This document shows positions 11,069 to 22,258 of a DNA stretch of 64,000 bases, one piece after another (position 1 is the stretch's first letter; every line of letters begins with the position of its first letter). The notes beneath the pieces were generated by a model that saw only the letters and a program-made list of their open reading frames with translations, did not search any database and was not told the DNA's origin. Both the position numbers and the translations under genes were made by a program. Where the stretch lies: NCBI GenBank assembly GCA_023362775.1, contig JALMGJ010000015.1, positions 7,808,001 through 7,872,000 of the forward strand, read 5' to 3'. Source of the DNA: Charina bottae (taxonomy: Eukaryota; Chordata; Lepidosauria; Squamata; Charinaidae).

Positions 11069-11240
11069 AGTTCACACAGTGTGTAAACCCACAGTTTTCT
11101 TATCTGTAGTCTATTGAACAAATCACAGTTGATTGGGTCATGATGAACAAATCATTATGGCTGGGTTCAAAGCATGCACTAAACTGCAAACCAGAAAACC
11201 ACATTAACTGTGTTTGCATATCTCACGGAGCCATAAACTA
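11069..11240. mobile_element. MITE-like fragment
   Basis: GTTCACACAGTGTGTAAACC at one end and GGCTGGGTTCAAAGCATGC inside, with AAACCACAGTT-type self-complementary words, resemble a reptile MITE also seen at 7281-7470. Ends unclear. Confidence 0.3.
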
Positions 11241-11478
11241 GCCACTCAAGTTTTAGTATAGCATGTTGTTGAAATCTGATCCTGTATGGCTATTTTATGG
11301 TTTAATGTCTTGTGCGAAGAGAGAAAATTAGATGAATTGAAGAAGCCATCATTTTGTTGTTAAAGCGTAGTTCAGCTTAGTGTGCTGTGATGTATACTAG
11401 AGAATTACTGCAAAGGAAGGGCTGGAATTGCTGTGGCAAAACTGCTAATAAGGTGCTTTGTTACGAACTATTCAATTA

Positions 11479-11910
11479 CAGGTAGTCCTTGCTTAATGAT
11501 TGCCCTGTTTAGCGACCGTTTGAAGTTACGATGGTGCTGAAAAAGTAACTTTATGACTGGCCATTGCACTGACAACTGTCACAGCATCCCTGAGGTCACG
11601 TGATTGAGATTCAGGCACTTTGCAACTGGTGAGTGTTTACGACCATCGCAGCATCCCACGGTCACATTATCACCATTTGCGCGCTTTACAGCTGGTTTCC
11701 GACAAGCAAAGTCAATGGGGAAGCTGGCAGGACGTCACAAGTTGCAGTCATGTGACATTGCACTTAACAACCGTGGGTGATTCGCTTAAGAACTGTAGTG
11801 GAAGTGAGGTCGTAAATCCGTTGTGGTCATGTGATGTCTCACTTAATGACCATGTCACTTAGTTACGGAGTTGCTGGTCCCAACTGTGGTTGTTAAGTGA
11901 GGACTACCTG
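11479..11910. mobile_element. mariner/Tc1-type MITE
   Basis: Terminal inverted repeats CAGGTAGTCCTTGCTTAA and the complement TTAAGTGAGGACTACCTG are flanked on both sides by TA (11477-11478 and 11911-11912), the target of mariner/Tc1 elements. The 432-bp interior has repeated CACTTAA and GTCATGTGA words and no transposase frame. Confidence 0.8.
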
Positions 11911-11912
11911 TA

Positions 11913-12843
11913 TTTGGATTGTGAAAAGGATTGTTGTTGCCGTGGAAAGACTCATAGCCTGGATCTGCATAAAGTTAAACTCCCAGTGGCTGCATTTGTG
12001 CACCATATAAATGTTAGTTTTATCCGTGGTTGGTTTTTTCTCACTTGATAAATTGTGCGAATCCAGCCTGTTTGGTTGTACAGATTTGGAAAATGGGTTT
12101 ATTCAGTCACCAAGTTAAGTGATGATGTCTGAATCTTGCCCGGGAGATGCAACTAATGTTACAAAGAAACAGAGGATGAAAAACTAGATAAATTTGTTAT
12201 TTTTAAAGAACCTTATATTTAGGAGTTTAAACAGCACATGCCTGAAAAGTGATAGAGAGTTTTAAAGAATGTTTAGGTTCAGGGATGGAAACAGATTGGT
12301 CATAAAGTGTCATTTTGGGAATGAAAGGCCATCATTTTTATTATATTAATCTTTATGTTATTTCTTTGACAAAAGCCTATTTTACAGTTTTGGAAAAGAT
12401 GATAACTCTTTGTTATCTGACTCTGATTAAGGGAATAGGTAGGAAAATGATACGGTAAAGACACAGAATTGAAAGAAGCATTTTATCTTCCAGTGAAGTA
12501 GCTCATTCCTCACAAAGACTGGTTGGACCCCTGCTTTTAGAAGTATGTTGACGTAGACATATGTTACTACTATACTTATATGACTGCTAAGATATATTGA
12601 TCTATGGATCTGATCTTTGTTATTTTTGATATATACTGGATGATATAGTGTGATCTATGCAATCACAAACTGATATATTATGATACTACTGTGATATTTG
12701 AGTCTGACATGCTATGAAAAGTCTGGGTAAAAAAAGAGAAAGATATCCTTGGCATCAGGGTATGACTTAAAAGGTAATTATTCTGTGTGTATGATCCCAA
12801 GAGACATGTGACCCAGGAAAGTTTGAGGATGTACATGTGTGTC
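11913..12843. other. unassigned, with a GATATAT-rich patch
   Basis: No gene. 12540-12720 is rich in imperfect TGATATAT and TGATCTATG words, a decayed low-complexity patch. Confidence 0.4.
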
Positions 12844-12851
12844 CACTAATG

Positions 12852-13072
12852 CAGGGCTTTCCAAAGTGCCGCGTGCGGCGGCGTGCGCGCGCACGGCGTG
12901 GGGGGGCATGTGCGCGCACGGTGGCGCGCGCGGGAGGGGCGGGGGGCGGCGCGGGGGGCGTGCAGCAGCGCGTGCGTGCATGGCAGCCGCCGTGCACGCG
13001 CGCGCTGCCGCTTCCGGGTGGTGTGGCGACACACCACACTGTGTGTGGTGACACACAGTTTGGAAAGCTCTG
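12852..13072. mobile_element. hAT MITE family 1, copy 1
   Basis: Ends CAGGGCTTTCCAAA and TTTGGAAAGCTCTG, with a perfect 8-bp target duplication CACTAATG at 12844-12851 and 13073-13080. The interior is about 80% GC by eye, full of GCGCGCACGG words and largely palindromic. No transposase is present, so it must have been moved by an autonomous hAT element elsewhere. Confidence 0.92.
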
Positions 13073-13142
13073 CACTAATGGGTAGGCTAATGGCTTAGGT
13101 AGTAAGAGGTGGTTTTAATATTGAATAGTAGATTAATAATAG

Positions 13143-13465
13143 GCGTGGTGGCTCAGCGGGTAAGACGCCAGGCTTGTTGATCGGAAGATTGCAAGTTCGG
13201 AGGTTCAAACCCCTAGCCCCGTGTGATGGAGTGAGCTCCCGCACTCGCCCCAGCTCTTGCCAACCTAGCAATTCGAAAGCATGCAAATGCAAGTAGATTA
13301 ATAGGTACCACTTCGGTGGGATGGTAACAGCATTCCACGTGTGTCATGCCGGCCACATGACCGTGGAAGCGTCTTCGGACAACGCTGGCTCTTCGGCTAA
13401 CAAACGGAGATGAGCACCGGCCCCTAGAGTCGGACACGACTGCACAACTGTGCGGGGGGAACCTT
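13143..13465 (+). mobile_element. tRNA SINE family 2, full length
   Basis: Head with A-box-like TGGCTCAGCGGGTAAG and B-box-like GGTTCAAACCC (pol III promoter), body GCAATTCGAAAGCATGCAAA, 3' part CTAGAGTCGGACACGACTGC. TAATAG is repeated at 13137-13142 and 13466-13471 as a possible short target duplication. Other copies lie at 9791, 16469, 28912, 48416 and 58556. Confidence 0.9.
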
Positions 13466-13478
13466 TAATAGCTCACAG

Positions 13479-13690
13479 AGAGCCAGTTTGGTGTAGTGGC
13501 TAAGGTATCAGGCTAGAAACTGTGAGACCAGGAGTTCTAGTCCCGCCTTAGGCACAAAGCCCGCTGGAGGACCTTGGGCCAGTCATTTTCTCTCAGCCCT
13601 AGGAAGGAGGCAATGGTAAACCACTTCCAAAAAACCTTGCCAAGAAAACTGCAGGGACTGAGAATCAGACACGATTGAATGGGGGGGAAA
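13479..13690 (+). mobile_element. Sauria SINE, BovB-tailed
   Basis: tRNA-like head GAGCCAGTTTGGTGTAGTGG and B-box region GGAGTTCTAGTCCCGCC, then CTTGGGCCAGTCATT, AGGAGGCAATGGTAAACCAC and a tail GAGAATCAGACACGATTGAA that resembles the BovB 3' end. In established work this family uses BovB proteins in trans. Confidence 0.9.
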
Positions 13691-13929
13691 AGGTCACAAT
13701 GTTGTATGAACCCAATCCATGACTGATCCTGCTTTTTCCAGGAAGTTCCATAGATGAGCAGAGGTTGTACCCATCTTTTTCCACCCCAAGAGCAATAAAA
13801 TTGGGCCACTTCTGCTCTAATGTTGGGCTTTTATTTATGTAAGTATTTATTTACTGGATTTTTAAGGCTGCCTAATTTTCAAACAGCTCAAAACACTTGG
13901 TAATATTCAAACTAAGATACTGCCCCTAG
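13691..13929. other. unassigned
   Basis: No gene or repeat recognised. Confidence 0.4.
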
Positions 13930-14330
13930 AGGCTCCACTATTTTCTTTTCTAATGTGGTTGATGGTTCTTTCTCCAATTATAAAGTCACACTCATCTTCT
14001 AATCCAGCATCCCTCAGTATATGTTCAGCATATAGGTTGAGTAAATAAGAATAGAGTATACAGCCTTATTTAATTCCTTTACTGATCTGTTTTGCCATCT
14101 TCTGTCCAGAGCATGGCTTCCTGATCTATGTATAGGTTTCGCATGAGGGCAATGAGATTTTCTGGGATCCCCATCTTCTTAAGAAGATTACACAGCTTGA
14201 CACGGTCAACTCAGTCAAACATCTTTCTGTAGTCCATAGTATTATTCCAGAGGAGGGAGGGAATGTCTGAGAAAGCATACTTCCATAGCTCTGAAAATGG
14301 TGATCTCTACTCAAGGGGACTCATAGAGAC
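13930..14330 (-). mobile_element. old RTE/BovB-like fragment
   Basis: The reversed sequence keeps RTE landmarks in order: TTCAGCATATAGGTTGAGTA, CCCCATCTTCTTAAGAAG and CACGGTCAACTCAGTCAAAC, the last being the FDCVD region of motif A. Many stops and indels. Older than the BovB copies elsewhere in the window. Confidence 0.7.
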
Positions 14331-14339
14331 CCCAACCTG

Positions 14340-14600
14340 CTAGTTCTTATTTGGCACATGTCGTTGAAAGACAGTGGTCCTGCAGATATCCAGGTCCTGA
14401 ATTATGAATGGCTTTAAAAATAACACCCAGTACTTTGAATTACACCTGGAAGCCAGGGCAGAACTTGAAATTGAGGTGTTACATTGGTATCTCAATGCAC
14501 TCATAGCTACTTGAGCTGCTGTATTCTGGACCAACTGTAGCTTCCAGATGTTCTTCAAGTGCAGCCCCTTGTAGAGTGTGTTATGAAGTAGCTGAGGATT
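14340..14600 (-). mobile_element. unclassified reptile interspersed repeat
   Basis: CCAGTACTTTGAATTACACC, later CTGTATTCTGGACCAACTG and AGCCCCTTGTAGAGTGTG, is a widespread amniote repeat motif set that I recognise but cannot place in a class. The repeat at 41756-42240 may be another part of the same element. Confidence 0.45.
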
Positions 14601-14884
14601 GTGTATGGTGTGCTCATATGTACTATTCTTTGCTGCCCAGCCATTTCTCCAGCAGACTACAGTTTCACCAAGTTTCTCCATTTCATTTATATTCCATGGG
14701 AAAATCTCATGAGGGAAAATTTCTCAGGGGCTTTTTTCAGGTGAGAAAGGTGAGGCTACAGAAAGATGTGTAGGAGATGTATAAAGAAAAAAAATTAGCA
14801 CCACCTGCCTTGCCAGAGCACAATAATAAAGAAAGCTCATAGCAAGGTTTATAGTGCTTTATACTGTATGTTTTATAATGAAGG

Positions 14885-15152
14885 TGTCAGCCTTGTGAGG
14901 TAGTCCAGACAGGAAGCACACCCAGATGAACTAATTCTACTTTATTGTAAGGTTATATAAACAGAATCTTGCAAGTCTGAAAGTATATTTCTCCCACCTC
15001 ACCTTTACAACCCAAGAAACTAGGGAGGGTCCCTTCTGAGATGTTTGCCACACCCACATTCCTTCTGCGGGCTCAGCTGCCTCTTATCTGACTGTTCCCC
15101 TGGCTGTGGCTCTTCCCCCTGTCTCCCGAGGTCATTACCACACACCATTACA
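14885..15152 (-). mobile_element. solo LTR, family A copy 1
   Basis: 268 bp from TGTCAG to ATTACA on the plus strand, with GAAGG before (14880-14884) and GAAAG after (15153-15157), a 5-bp duplication with one mismatch. The reversed poly(A) signal lies in CTACTTTATTGTAAGG. A close relative at 49053 has the same length and order. No internal retroviral or Gypsy genes are nearby. Confidence 0.8.
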
Positions 15153-15250
15153 GAAAGTCATTGTAATGCGTCCTTAGAAGAATAAGTTGAAAAACAAGGA
15201 TCTCATTTGCAGAGGAGGACAGAACCTATTTGGAAATTGGAGGATATATA
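15153..15250. other. unassigned
   Basis: Short spacer between LTR and microsatellite. Confidence 0.3.
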
Positions 15251-15297
15251 TTGTTATGTTATGTTATGTTATGTTATGTTATGTTATGTTATGTTAT
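15251..15297. repeat. (ATGTT)n microsatellite
   Basis: About nine tandem five-base units. Confidence 0.97.
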
Positions 15298-16375
15298 TAA
15301 TTTATATAATTTGTATTAGAGATTTTAACATAGGTAAAAAATAAACATGAAAAAATATAAAGAAAAATTAAGAAATAGAAGAAAGATAAAAGAAAGAGTG
15401 CAGGAAGCTGTACAGATGGAGAAAGAAAAAGACATATAAAGAAGCAACTTCCGATCTTTACAGCAGTTAAAAACAAACTTATTATCCGTCCTCCCTCTTT
15501 AAGATTACGTGGTTTTAGTATCTTGTCCAGGCACCTTCTAAAACCTAGAATTGTCATGGTCATACTGCAAGCTGTGTTCGTGACTCCTAATAGGCACAAT
15601 ATAGCTAAGTTTCAAATCCAACAACCTTCTGCAAGTTCTCCTACCTTCCTCTTTTAGAAGTTGTCCTTAATTGAGTTAGTCCATAAAACCTGATCTTGTA
15701 TAAAACATGGTGATTGGAGTAAGGCACTCTCTTTCTTGGGTTTTTCCAAGGTAACATCAGGATAGTGCTAACTTTATTTTTATTTTGTCCCAAATGCTTT
15801 TGATTCTGTTCATCTTTGTTTTATTATCTGTTTCCAGCCAGCTGCACTGTTATCATTATGCCAAGATGAATTATTTTGATTATTGCCAACAGTCTCTCTT
15901 ATAATTTTAAGCCCTTCATTTAGGAATCATCTGTTCTCTCACCTCATCAACATGAACACAAAAGCAAAACACTTCTTTCTTTTTCTTTTTACAGCCGTCT
16001 TCCTACCAGCAGCTGTTGTGAGAGGAAAAATAACAAGATAAAAATTGAAGACAATTTGACATTAAAACGGTTATCCCATTTGGGTACCTAACTACAGAGA
16101 GTGCTTCTATTTGTGACTATCATTTTGTATGTGTATATATCCATGCGCACGTGCAAAAATAGCTTTGCTACAAGTTTTACTTGCCAATATTCTGTGTTTT
16201 TTCTGGTGCAGACACCAAAATGGATCAAATGAAGAAATTATGATATGAGCTTTGGACTGTCATGCCTTGTGAACCATCCTAGCCAACTTGGAAACCCCCT
16301 TTTATCTGCAAACTATTAATTCAGTCTTGTCTGCCCAGCAACCTATGGAGCCTTTTCTGTGGATCACTTCTGCAG
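15298..16375. other. unassigned, A-rich at left
   Basis: 15300-15480 is purine-rich like 9350-9790. The remainder is unique-looking with no gene. Confidence 0.4.
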
Positions 16376-16450
16376 CATTAGATGAGAGGTAGAACAGAAC
16401 AGAATATAGAGTAGAACAGAACACAACAGAACACATACGCAACGCAACAC
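16376..16450. repeat. AGAACAGAAC-rich low-complexity tract
   Basis: Irregular AGAACAGAAC and CAACACAAC words. A similar tract is at 40436-40480. Confidence 0.6.
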
Positions 16451-16468
16451 AATTTATTGTGGTCATAG

Positions 16469-16800
16469 TAAAGGTAAAGGTTCCCCCCTCACATTTGTGC
16501 AGTAGTGTCCGACTCTAGGGGCCGGTGCTCATCTCCGTTTGTTAGCCGAAGAGCCAGTGTTGTCTGAAGATGCTTCCATGGTCATGTGGCTGGCTTGCAC
16601 GTGGAACGCTGTTACCTACCCACTGAAGTGGTACCTATTAATCTACTTGCATTTGCATGCTTTCGAATTGCTAGGTTGGCAAGAGCTGGGGCGAGTGCGG
16701 GAGCTCACTCCGTCACACAGGGCTAGGGATTCGAACCTCCGAACTTGCGATCTTCCGATCGACAAGCCTGGCGTCTTACCTGCTGAGCCACCACGCCCCC
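16469..16800 (-). mobile_element. tRNA SINE family 2, full length
   Basis: Flanked by a perfect 14-bp duplication TATTGTGGTCATAG (16455-16468 and 16801-16814). Reversed head CTGAGCCACCACGCC at the right, tail TAAAGGTAAAGGTTCCCCC at the left. Confidence 0.95.
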
Positions 16801-16814
16801 TATTGTGGTCATAG

Positions 16815-17190
16815 AACAGCATAAATAGAATTAGACGTACAATGACCTTGTGGTCAGAATGAACCTGAGACCCAGCTCATGCATTTTTTTGTTATCTCTT
16901 CTAAGAAAACATGCATGATGGTATACTTTTACCTTCCAACAAAACCCAAATCTCTTATGAAGGGGAAGTGATTTGTTTCCTACTGTCAGATTAGAATCCT
17001 ACCATCACTATCAATCAATGAATCAAAACTTATTTACGGTCCTAGGCTAAACACCCCCCATCACTAACAGAGTTGCTAAATTTCTATCTGCAGTGATTTC
17101 CATAAGAAGACATAAGACATAAACTCTCCTAATCTTGGAGTGCAGACTTTCTTTTCTTGCTGAAGTCACAATTGCTTAGGTTTTATATGA
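16815..17190. other. unassigned
   Basis: No gene or repeat recognised. Confidence 0.4.
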
Positions 17191-17198
17191 CTGTGGAG

Positions 17199-17437
17199 CA
17201 GGGCTTTCCAAAGTGCCGCCGCTGGTGACACACCAGTGGCGGCGGCGTGCACGGTGGCACGGGTGGGCGTGCGGCGGCACGTGCGTGCATGGTGGCACCA
17301 CCGGCGGTAGCCTCCGCTAAAATGTGGAAGCACTGATGCCGCGCCGCTGCCGCTGCCACCGTTCACACACGCGCTGCCGCTTCTGGGTGGTGTGGCGACA
17401 CACTTTTGTGTCGCGACACACAGTTTGGAAAGCTCTG
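17199..17437. mobile_element. hAT MITE family 1, copy 2
   Basis: Ends CAGGGCTTTCCAAAG and CAGTTTGGAAAGCTCTG, with perfect 8-bp duplication CTGTGGAG at 17191-17198 and 17438-17445. GC-rich interior with GTGGCACGGG-like words. It lies at the start of a PLE fragment. Confidence 0.92.
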
Positions 17438-17500
17438 CTGTGGAGTCTTTGGTGCTCTCTGAGCTTGGTTGCTTGGTTGCTTGCAGCTGTTACATTCAGA
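17438..17500 (-). mobile_element. degraded PLE terminal fragment
   Basis: GGAGTCTTTGGTGCTCTCTG and the following GCTTGCAGCTGTTACATTC match the left arm of the PLE at 45025 with several changes. Confidence 0.5.
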
Positions 17501-17548
17501 GGAAAAAGGGTGCTAAGGAGAGCACATGGGCACACACATAGTAACATG

Positions 17549-17613
17549 CTGGTTGGAGAATACTGGGAGTTGAAGTCCACACATCTTAAAGCTGCCAAGG
17601 TTGAGAAACACGG
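17549..17613. mobile_element. half of the CAGTGTTTCTCAA MITE
   Basis: TGGGAGTTGAAGTCCACAC to GCCAAGGTTGAGAAACACG is one arm only. Confidence 0.6.
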
Positions 17614-17689
17614 GTCTAGCAAGTATGGGGTGCCTAGTTAAGACAAAAGTGGGAAATTGCCTTTAAGTGCTGATGGCTTCCAAGAGGTG

Positions 17690-18560
17690 TCTAGGTGGCC
17701 TCATTGGGGGGAAAAAAGATGCTGAAGTGATGAACTTTTTGCTTAATCCAATTAAGCTCCTCGTTAGTGCTTTGGATCTGAGCTGTTGATTTATGAGTAT
17801 AAATCCATTTTGTTGATATGTCTGGCAGAAGCTTTCCAAGATTTCAGGTAGGGATTTGCAAGCCACGATGCAAACAATATTGTTTTGTTTTATTTAAATT
17901 AATTTAGTAGAGTTAGTGTGGTTGCTCCCCATCTATCATTGTCCTTTCTGTCACATTCAAAATTACAATAAGTGGCCATTTTTGGAGAAGCTCTGGGACC
18001 TCAGAAGTTGCATCTTTGTTCTACTAGATGCAGTAGAACAGCAGAAGACAGCCAATGCCTCCAAGTTCTCCTTGAAAGCTTCGCATCTAGCTGGTCCTGT
18101 GGGAAAAAGGATACAGCTCTAAGAGGAGTTTTCTTCTGCTCCAGCAGGCATCTCTTTAGGCTGACATGTAACACAATCCATTTGCCGAGAACAAAATGTT
18201 TTAACGCTGTCATCATAAATGATTTGAACCAGAGTTAGCGGAGTGTTACTGTGCTTTTGTCCCCCTGCTTTGGTGGTAAACTTAAACTAAATTACATGGA
18301 TAGTTTTAATTAAATTTGAATTGGCTGGGGTTTTATACCATTTTAAAGGCCACTTGAGACCCGTGAGTTGCATTTAAAATGGAGTGTTGTAATTAGTGAG
18401 TTCTACATTTATTATAGTAGTAACTGCACTTTAATGAATTTATTTAGTACTAAACAAAGCTGCTCTAAACAGTTCTGATTACAGAAGGCTGTTAACTTCA
18501 GCAGTGTATTTATTCCTTCTCTTAATTCTGTATTTCTTTGAATTTTTGGTTACTTAAACT
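17690..18560. other. candidate conserved noncoding block
   Basis: About 870 bp free of recognisable repeats in a repeat-dense area. It has many homeodomain-type ATTA/TAAT cores (CCAATTAAGC, TTTTAATTAAATTTG, TTGTAATTAGTG) and an even, non-decayed texture. The frames in it are short and unrelated to known proteins. The enhancer idea is inference. It cannot be tested without alignment. Confidence 0.35.
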
Positions 18561-18663
18561 GGGACTGGATAATTAGAATAGGAGCATGGAGGGAGCGCTT
18601 ATTAATTTTATATTCAATGCAGTAGAATTTTCCTTTGTGTGTGTGTACCCTTGCTCTGGCTGT
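18561..18663. other. unassigned
   Basis: Short spacer with a GTGTGTGTG run. Confidence 0.3.
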
Positions 18664-18692
18664 GATGATGATGATGATGAAGAAGAAGAAAG
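18664..18692. repeat. (GAT)n/(GAA)n microsatellite
   Basis: GATGATGATGATGATGAAGA-type run. Confidence 0.85.
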
Positions 18693-18964
18693 ACACTGTA
18701 TCTGATTGAAAGGGATAAAAGTGTTTCAGAGCATACAGGAGTACACATGTAGGGCCTGTTGACAACTCCTTAAAGAAGCCATATCTTTTCATAGGATTGC
18801 ACATTGCACTTCACAGCTCCAACACATTTGGTTGAAGGAGTTGACAAATAGGTGCTATGTGTGTGCCCATGTACACACAATCCTTAGCACCATTTTCCCT
18901 CTGAATAAGGTGTGCACGTAGACACAGACCTAGAAAGAATTCACAACCTGTTTGCTTAAAATGG

Positions 18965-19350
18965 ACTCTGGTATGTAATGTCATTGGACTTTGAAGAAAT
19001 GGGATGGAAAGAATATTAACAATATTGAACTTTGCTGTTGGAGAAGTCTCCTGAGAATATAATGGATTGCCAAGAAGACAAACAAATGGATCACAGAACA
19101 AATCAATCCAGAGTTCTTACTTGAGGTCCAGATGACCAGGCTCAAATTATCATCTTTTGGAGATATTATACAAAGACCCAGCTCCCTTGAGAAGTCCATA
19201 ATACTGGGAAAGATGAAAGGAAAGAGAGGGGAGGACTGACAGCAAGGTGGATGGATTCTATTACAGAGGCAATGGGTGTACTGTTGGAAGACCTGAAGGA
19301 CCAGATTTGGAACAGAACAACATCCTGGAAAAGTTGTGTCTATGTGGCCA
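18965..19350 (+). mobile_element. RTE LINE 3' fragment, second lineage
   Basis: GCTCAAATTATCATCTTTTG, then ACCCAGCTCCCTTGAGAAG, GAAAGATGAAAGGAAAGAGA and CAAGGTGGATGGATTC, is the C-terminal RTE region. It matches, in opposite orientation, the copy at 34575-35215 and differs from BovB copies 1-4. Confidence 0.7.
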
Positions 19351-20288
19351 ATCAATGTAATAATCAATCAATGTAATGTCATCTTGACTCTATCTAAGAA
19401 TGGACTTCTAATATTTGCTGATCAGTTTCTTCCCTTTGCCTTTTGAAAATTTGGACTGGCACCCTTCTTTTATTACTATTTATTAAGTATATCTCCCATT
19501 ACTCTTCAGCTGGACCCTGAAGGTGACTAGAAACAACAATGCATATACAGGAATGCCAGATTTAAAAAAACAGAAAGACATGGAAACTGAAATTGTTAAA
19601 ATTTCAAAACCAGGCTAAACAGATTTGCCTGAAATGTTCCTCTCAAGGAAGAAAGAGTTGGGGGCAAACATTATTTACATGGGATTGCATAGTCTGGGAG
19701 TAATGCAGGAAAAATCCTTCTGAGTGCTTGCTAAAGGTTTTCTGAAATTGTCAGGGGCTTCAAAAAGTCTTCGGAAGATGTTAATGTCTGGACATTGTGT
19801 TTTCACCAAAAATTAAGACAGTTTTAGTATTATAAGCATAGTTCTATTTTCAGTGTACAGTCTCTAAACTAAAATGGCATTGCAAACTCATAAGAGTGAT
19901 TATTGTATTAGCAGTACAAAAAGGCTTTAAAAACAGTCTAAGGGGAAGAGTTAAAAATTGTGCAGTGAATGGTACAGTAATTGGCCTAAAGTTGCCCAAT
20001 GAGCTTTCTTGGCTGAAGTTGGGTCTCCTTGGTCTTTGTCCAACATCTGAACTATTATACCACACTAGTTTCTTCAATTGTTCAAAATGTTCATATTTTA
20101 TACCAGTTTGAAACCGTATGAAGCTATTTTCTTGGGTTTTTAATCTATTCATATGGCTGAACAATGTACTGATAAATTTGCACCTGAGAAACAATGACAT
20201 GACTATGTAAATGTAGCTTTATTGGCAACAACATGAAATGATTTGCTGCTGCCTCTTCTGTATTTTGTTTTTTTGTTTGGACTTCTTA
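19351..20288. other. unassigned
   Basis: No gene. TATTTATTAAGTATATCTCC near 19480 may be the edge of an L2-type tail. Confidence 0.35.
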
Positions 20289-20296
20289 GTATAGTC

Positions 20297-22258
20297 CAAG
20301 GGTCGGAAATGGCGGCTCGCGAGCCAGATCTGGCTCTTTGGCCCCTCGGCTCTGGCTCTCTCTCTCTCTCTGTCTGCCGCCCGACATCCGGAAAGCCGGT
20401 CTCCGGAAGCAGAGCGAACCCTGGGGAAGAAACAGACGCTGATTGGTGGAGGCTCAGAAGGAAGGACGCCTCCACCAATCAGCGCGCGCCAAAGGGGAGC
20501 AGAGAGGTGGGTTGAACAAGGTGAAGCCCGATTGGCCCTGCTACCCAGAGGCGCGAAAAAAAGACCTGCGCGGGGCCTCGCTCAGCTGCGCTGGGCTGTG
20601 AAGCTGGACGAGCCACCGGACCTGGAGCGCTTCTGCGCGCAGCTGAGCGAGGCCCCGCGCCGGTCTTTTTGGAGCGCTTCCGCGCGCAGCTAAGTGCTGG
20701 GCTGTGGAAATGCGCTCCAAAAAGACCGGCGCGGGGCCTCGCTCAGCTGCGCGCGGAAGCGCTCCAAAAAGACCGGCTCGGGGCCTCGCTCAGCTGCGCG
20801 CGGAAGCGCTCCAGGTCCGGCGGCTCGTCCAGCTTCACAGCCCAGCACAGCTGAGCGAGGCCCTGCGCCGGTCTTTTTGGAGCGCTTCCAAAAAGGATTG
20901 GATTGAAGCAAGTTCTCAATATGGTGCCCTTCAGAGATGTGGGACTAAAGACCGAAACCAGCCACCGTTGCCTATTCTGGTTCAAGCTGCTGGAAGTTTG
21001 TAGTCATCACCTGTGACAGCAGAGAGACCCAAGGACGTCTCTAAGCTCCGCCTCGATTTCACTGCGCAGCGTTAAGGGAGCTGCTTCCACCAACCCCAAG
21101 CCCGCCTTTCTCCTTTTCCTGCAAAATTCAGGCGCTGGTAAGCGGAGGAGCAATATCAACTTCTGCTGTTGCTCCATCGGCCGCAAGCCTGGTTCATTCT
21201 GCGGCTTGGGGCCAAGAGATGCCTGGGGGCGACCACCTCCCCGGTGAGAGATTTCTGCCTGCTGCTCTTTCTCCCCGGCGGAGGCACTGAGGCTTAAGGG
21301 TTAAGCTGACCGAGATCCGCTTCCCAGAAGGGAGGAGAGAAACCATTGGAAGAGGGCACGTGCCTGTCACTGGGGAGGGGCCGCGTTTCCTCTTCCTCTC
21401 TGGTGGGGAGTGTGCAGCCGGGCCTCCGGATGCAGAGCCCCCCCACCGCTCTTGCTGTGGCGCCTGAACGTCTGGGTAAATGGCGGGGGAGATGCCCTTT
21501 GCAGCGATGGGTGCAGGGCGAGTGGCGCGCCCCTTTGCAGACGCCCCGGGGAGAAGCGGTAGGCGAGACCTTGCAAGCGTGGCGGGGAGAGGGGAGCCCT
21601 TCTCAGCCCTTTTGCGCACGCATGCACACCTCTACACCTCCTCAACCGTTTTGCACATGCACACACGCCCGCTCCCCTTTTGCCCGCGTTGCTGCAGGCA
21701 CGCGGGGGGAGGTCTTCTTCGCTGGAGGCATTTTAGCAAATGGTGGGCAGCCACCTGCCAGGCGCACCGGAGGGCGCGGTTGGCGAAGCCGCAGCTCTCC
21801 GGAAGCGGCTGAACCACATCTCCCAGCAGCCCCAGGCGGGTGGTCAGGCCCGAGAACTGGAGCGGGGCAACAGCCCAGTGCAGCTGAGCGAGGCCCCGCG
21901 CCGGTCTTTTTAGAGCGCATTTCCACAGCCCAGCGCTCAGCTGTGCGCGGAAGCGCTCCAAAAAGACCGGCGCGGGGCCTCGCTCAGCTGCGCGCGGAAG
22001 CGCTCCAAAAAGACCGGCGCGGGGCCTCGCTCAGCTGCGCGCGGAAGTGCTCCAGGTCCGGTGGCTCGTCCAGCTTCACAGCCCAGCTCCAGCGTCAACT
22101 GCACTCCCTTCCGCACGATTGGCCCCTGCCCGCAAACCCCGCCCCCTTCCACGCGATTGGCCCCTGCCCGCAAACCCCGCCCCCTGGCTCTCGAGCATTT
22201 CAAAATGTGCACGAGCATGCCAAAATGGCTCCCGGCATAAAAAGTTTGCCGACCCCTG
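20297..22258. mobile_element. GC-rich 2-kb non-autonomous hAT element (family 3)
   Basis: Left end CAAGGGTCGG and right end CCGACCCCTG are inverted repeats of the CAGGGGTCGG hAT type. GTATAGTC precedes the left end (20289-20296) and GATAGTC follows the right end, an 8-bp duplication with one base lost. The interior carries inverted and direct copies of a 47-bp unit (GCTCCAAAAAGACCGGCGCG, then GCCTCGCTCAGCTGCGCG), a CCAAT hairpin at 20438-20483 and two 35-bp CCAAT/GC-box units at 22112-22187. It holds many long chance frames on both strands and no transposase. Confidence 0.8.
20438..20483. repeat. inverted repeat with two CCAAT boxes
   Basis: GCTGATTGGTGGAGGC (20438-20453) and its exact complement GCCTCCACCAATCAGC (20468-20483), separated by 14 bases. 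Confidence 0.95.

Noticed and set aside
12767..13098. Overlapping frames on both strands
   Set aside because: They all fall within a GC-rich hAT MITE and arise from its palindromic repeats.
13143..13240. tRNA gene
   Set aside because: It has A- and B-box-like words but is the head of a SINE present in at least six copies here, without a clean cloverleaf or 3' end.
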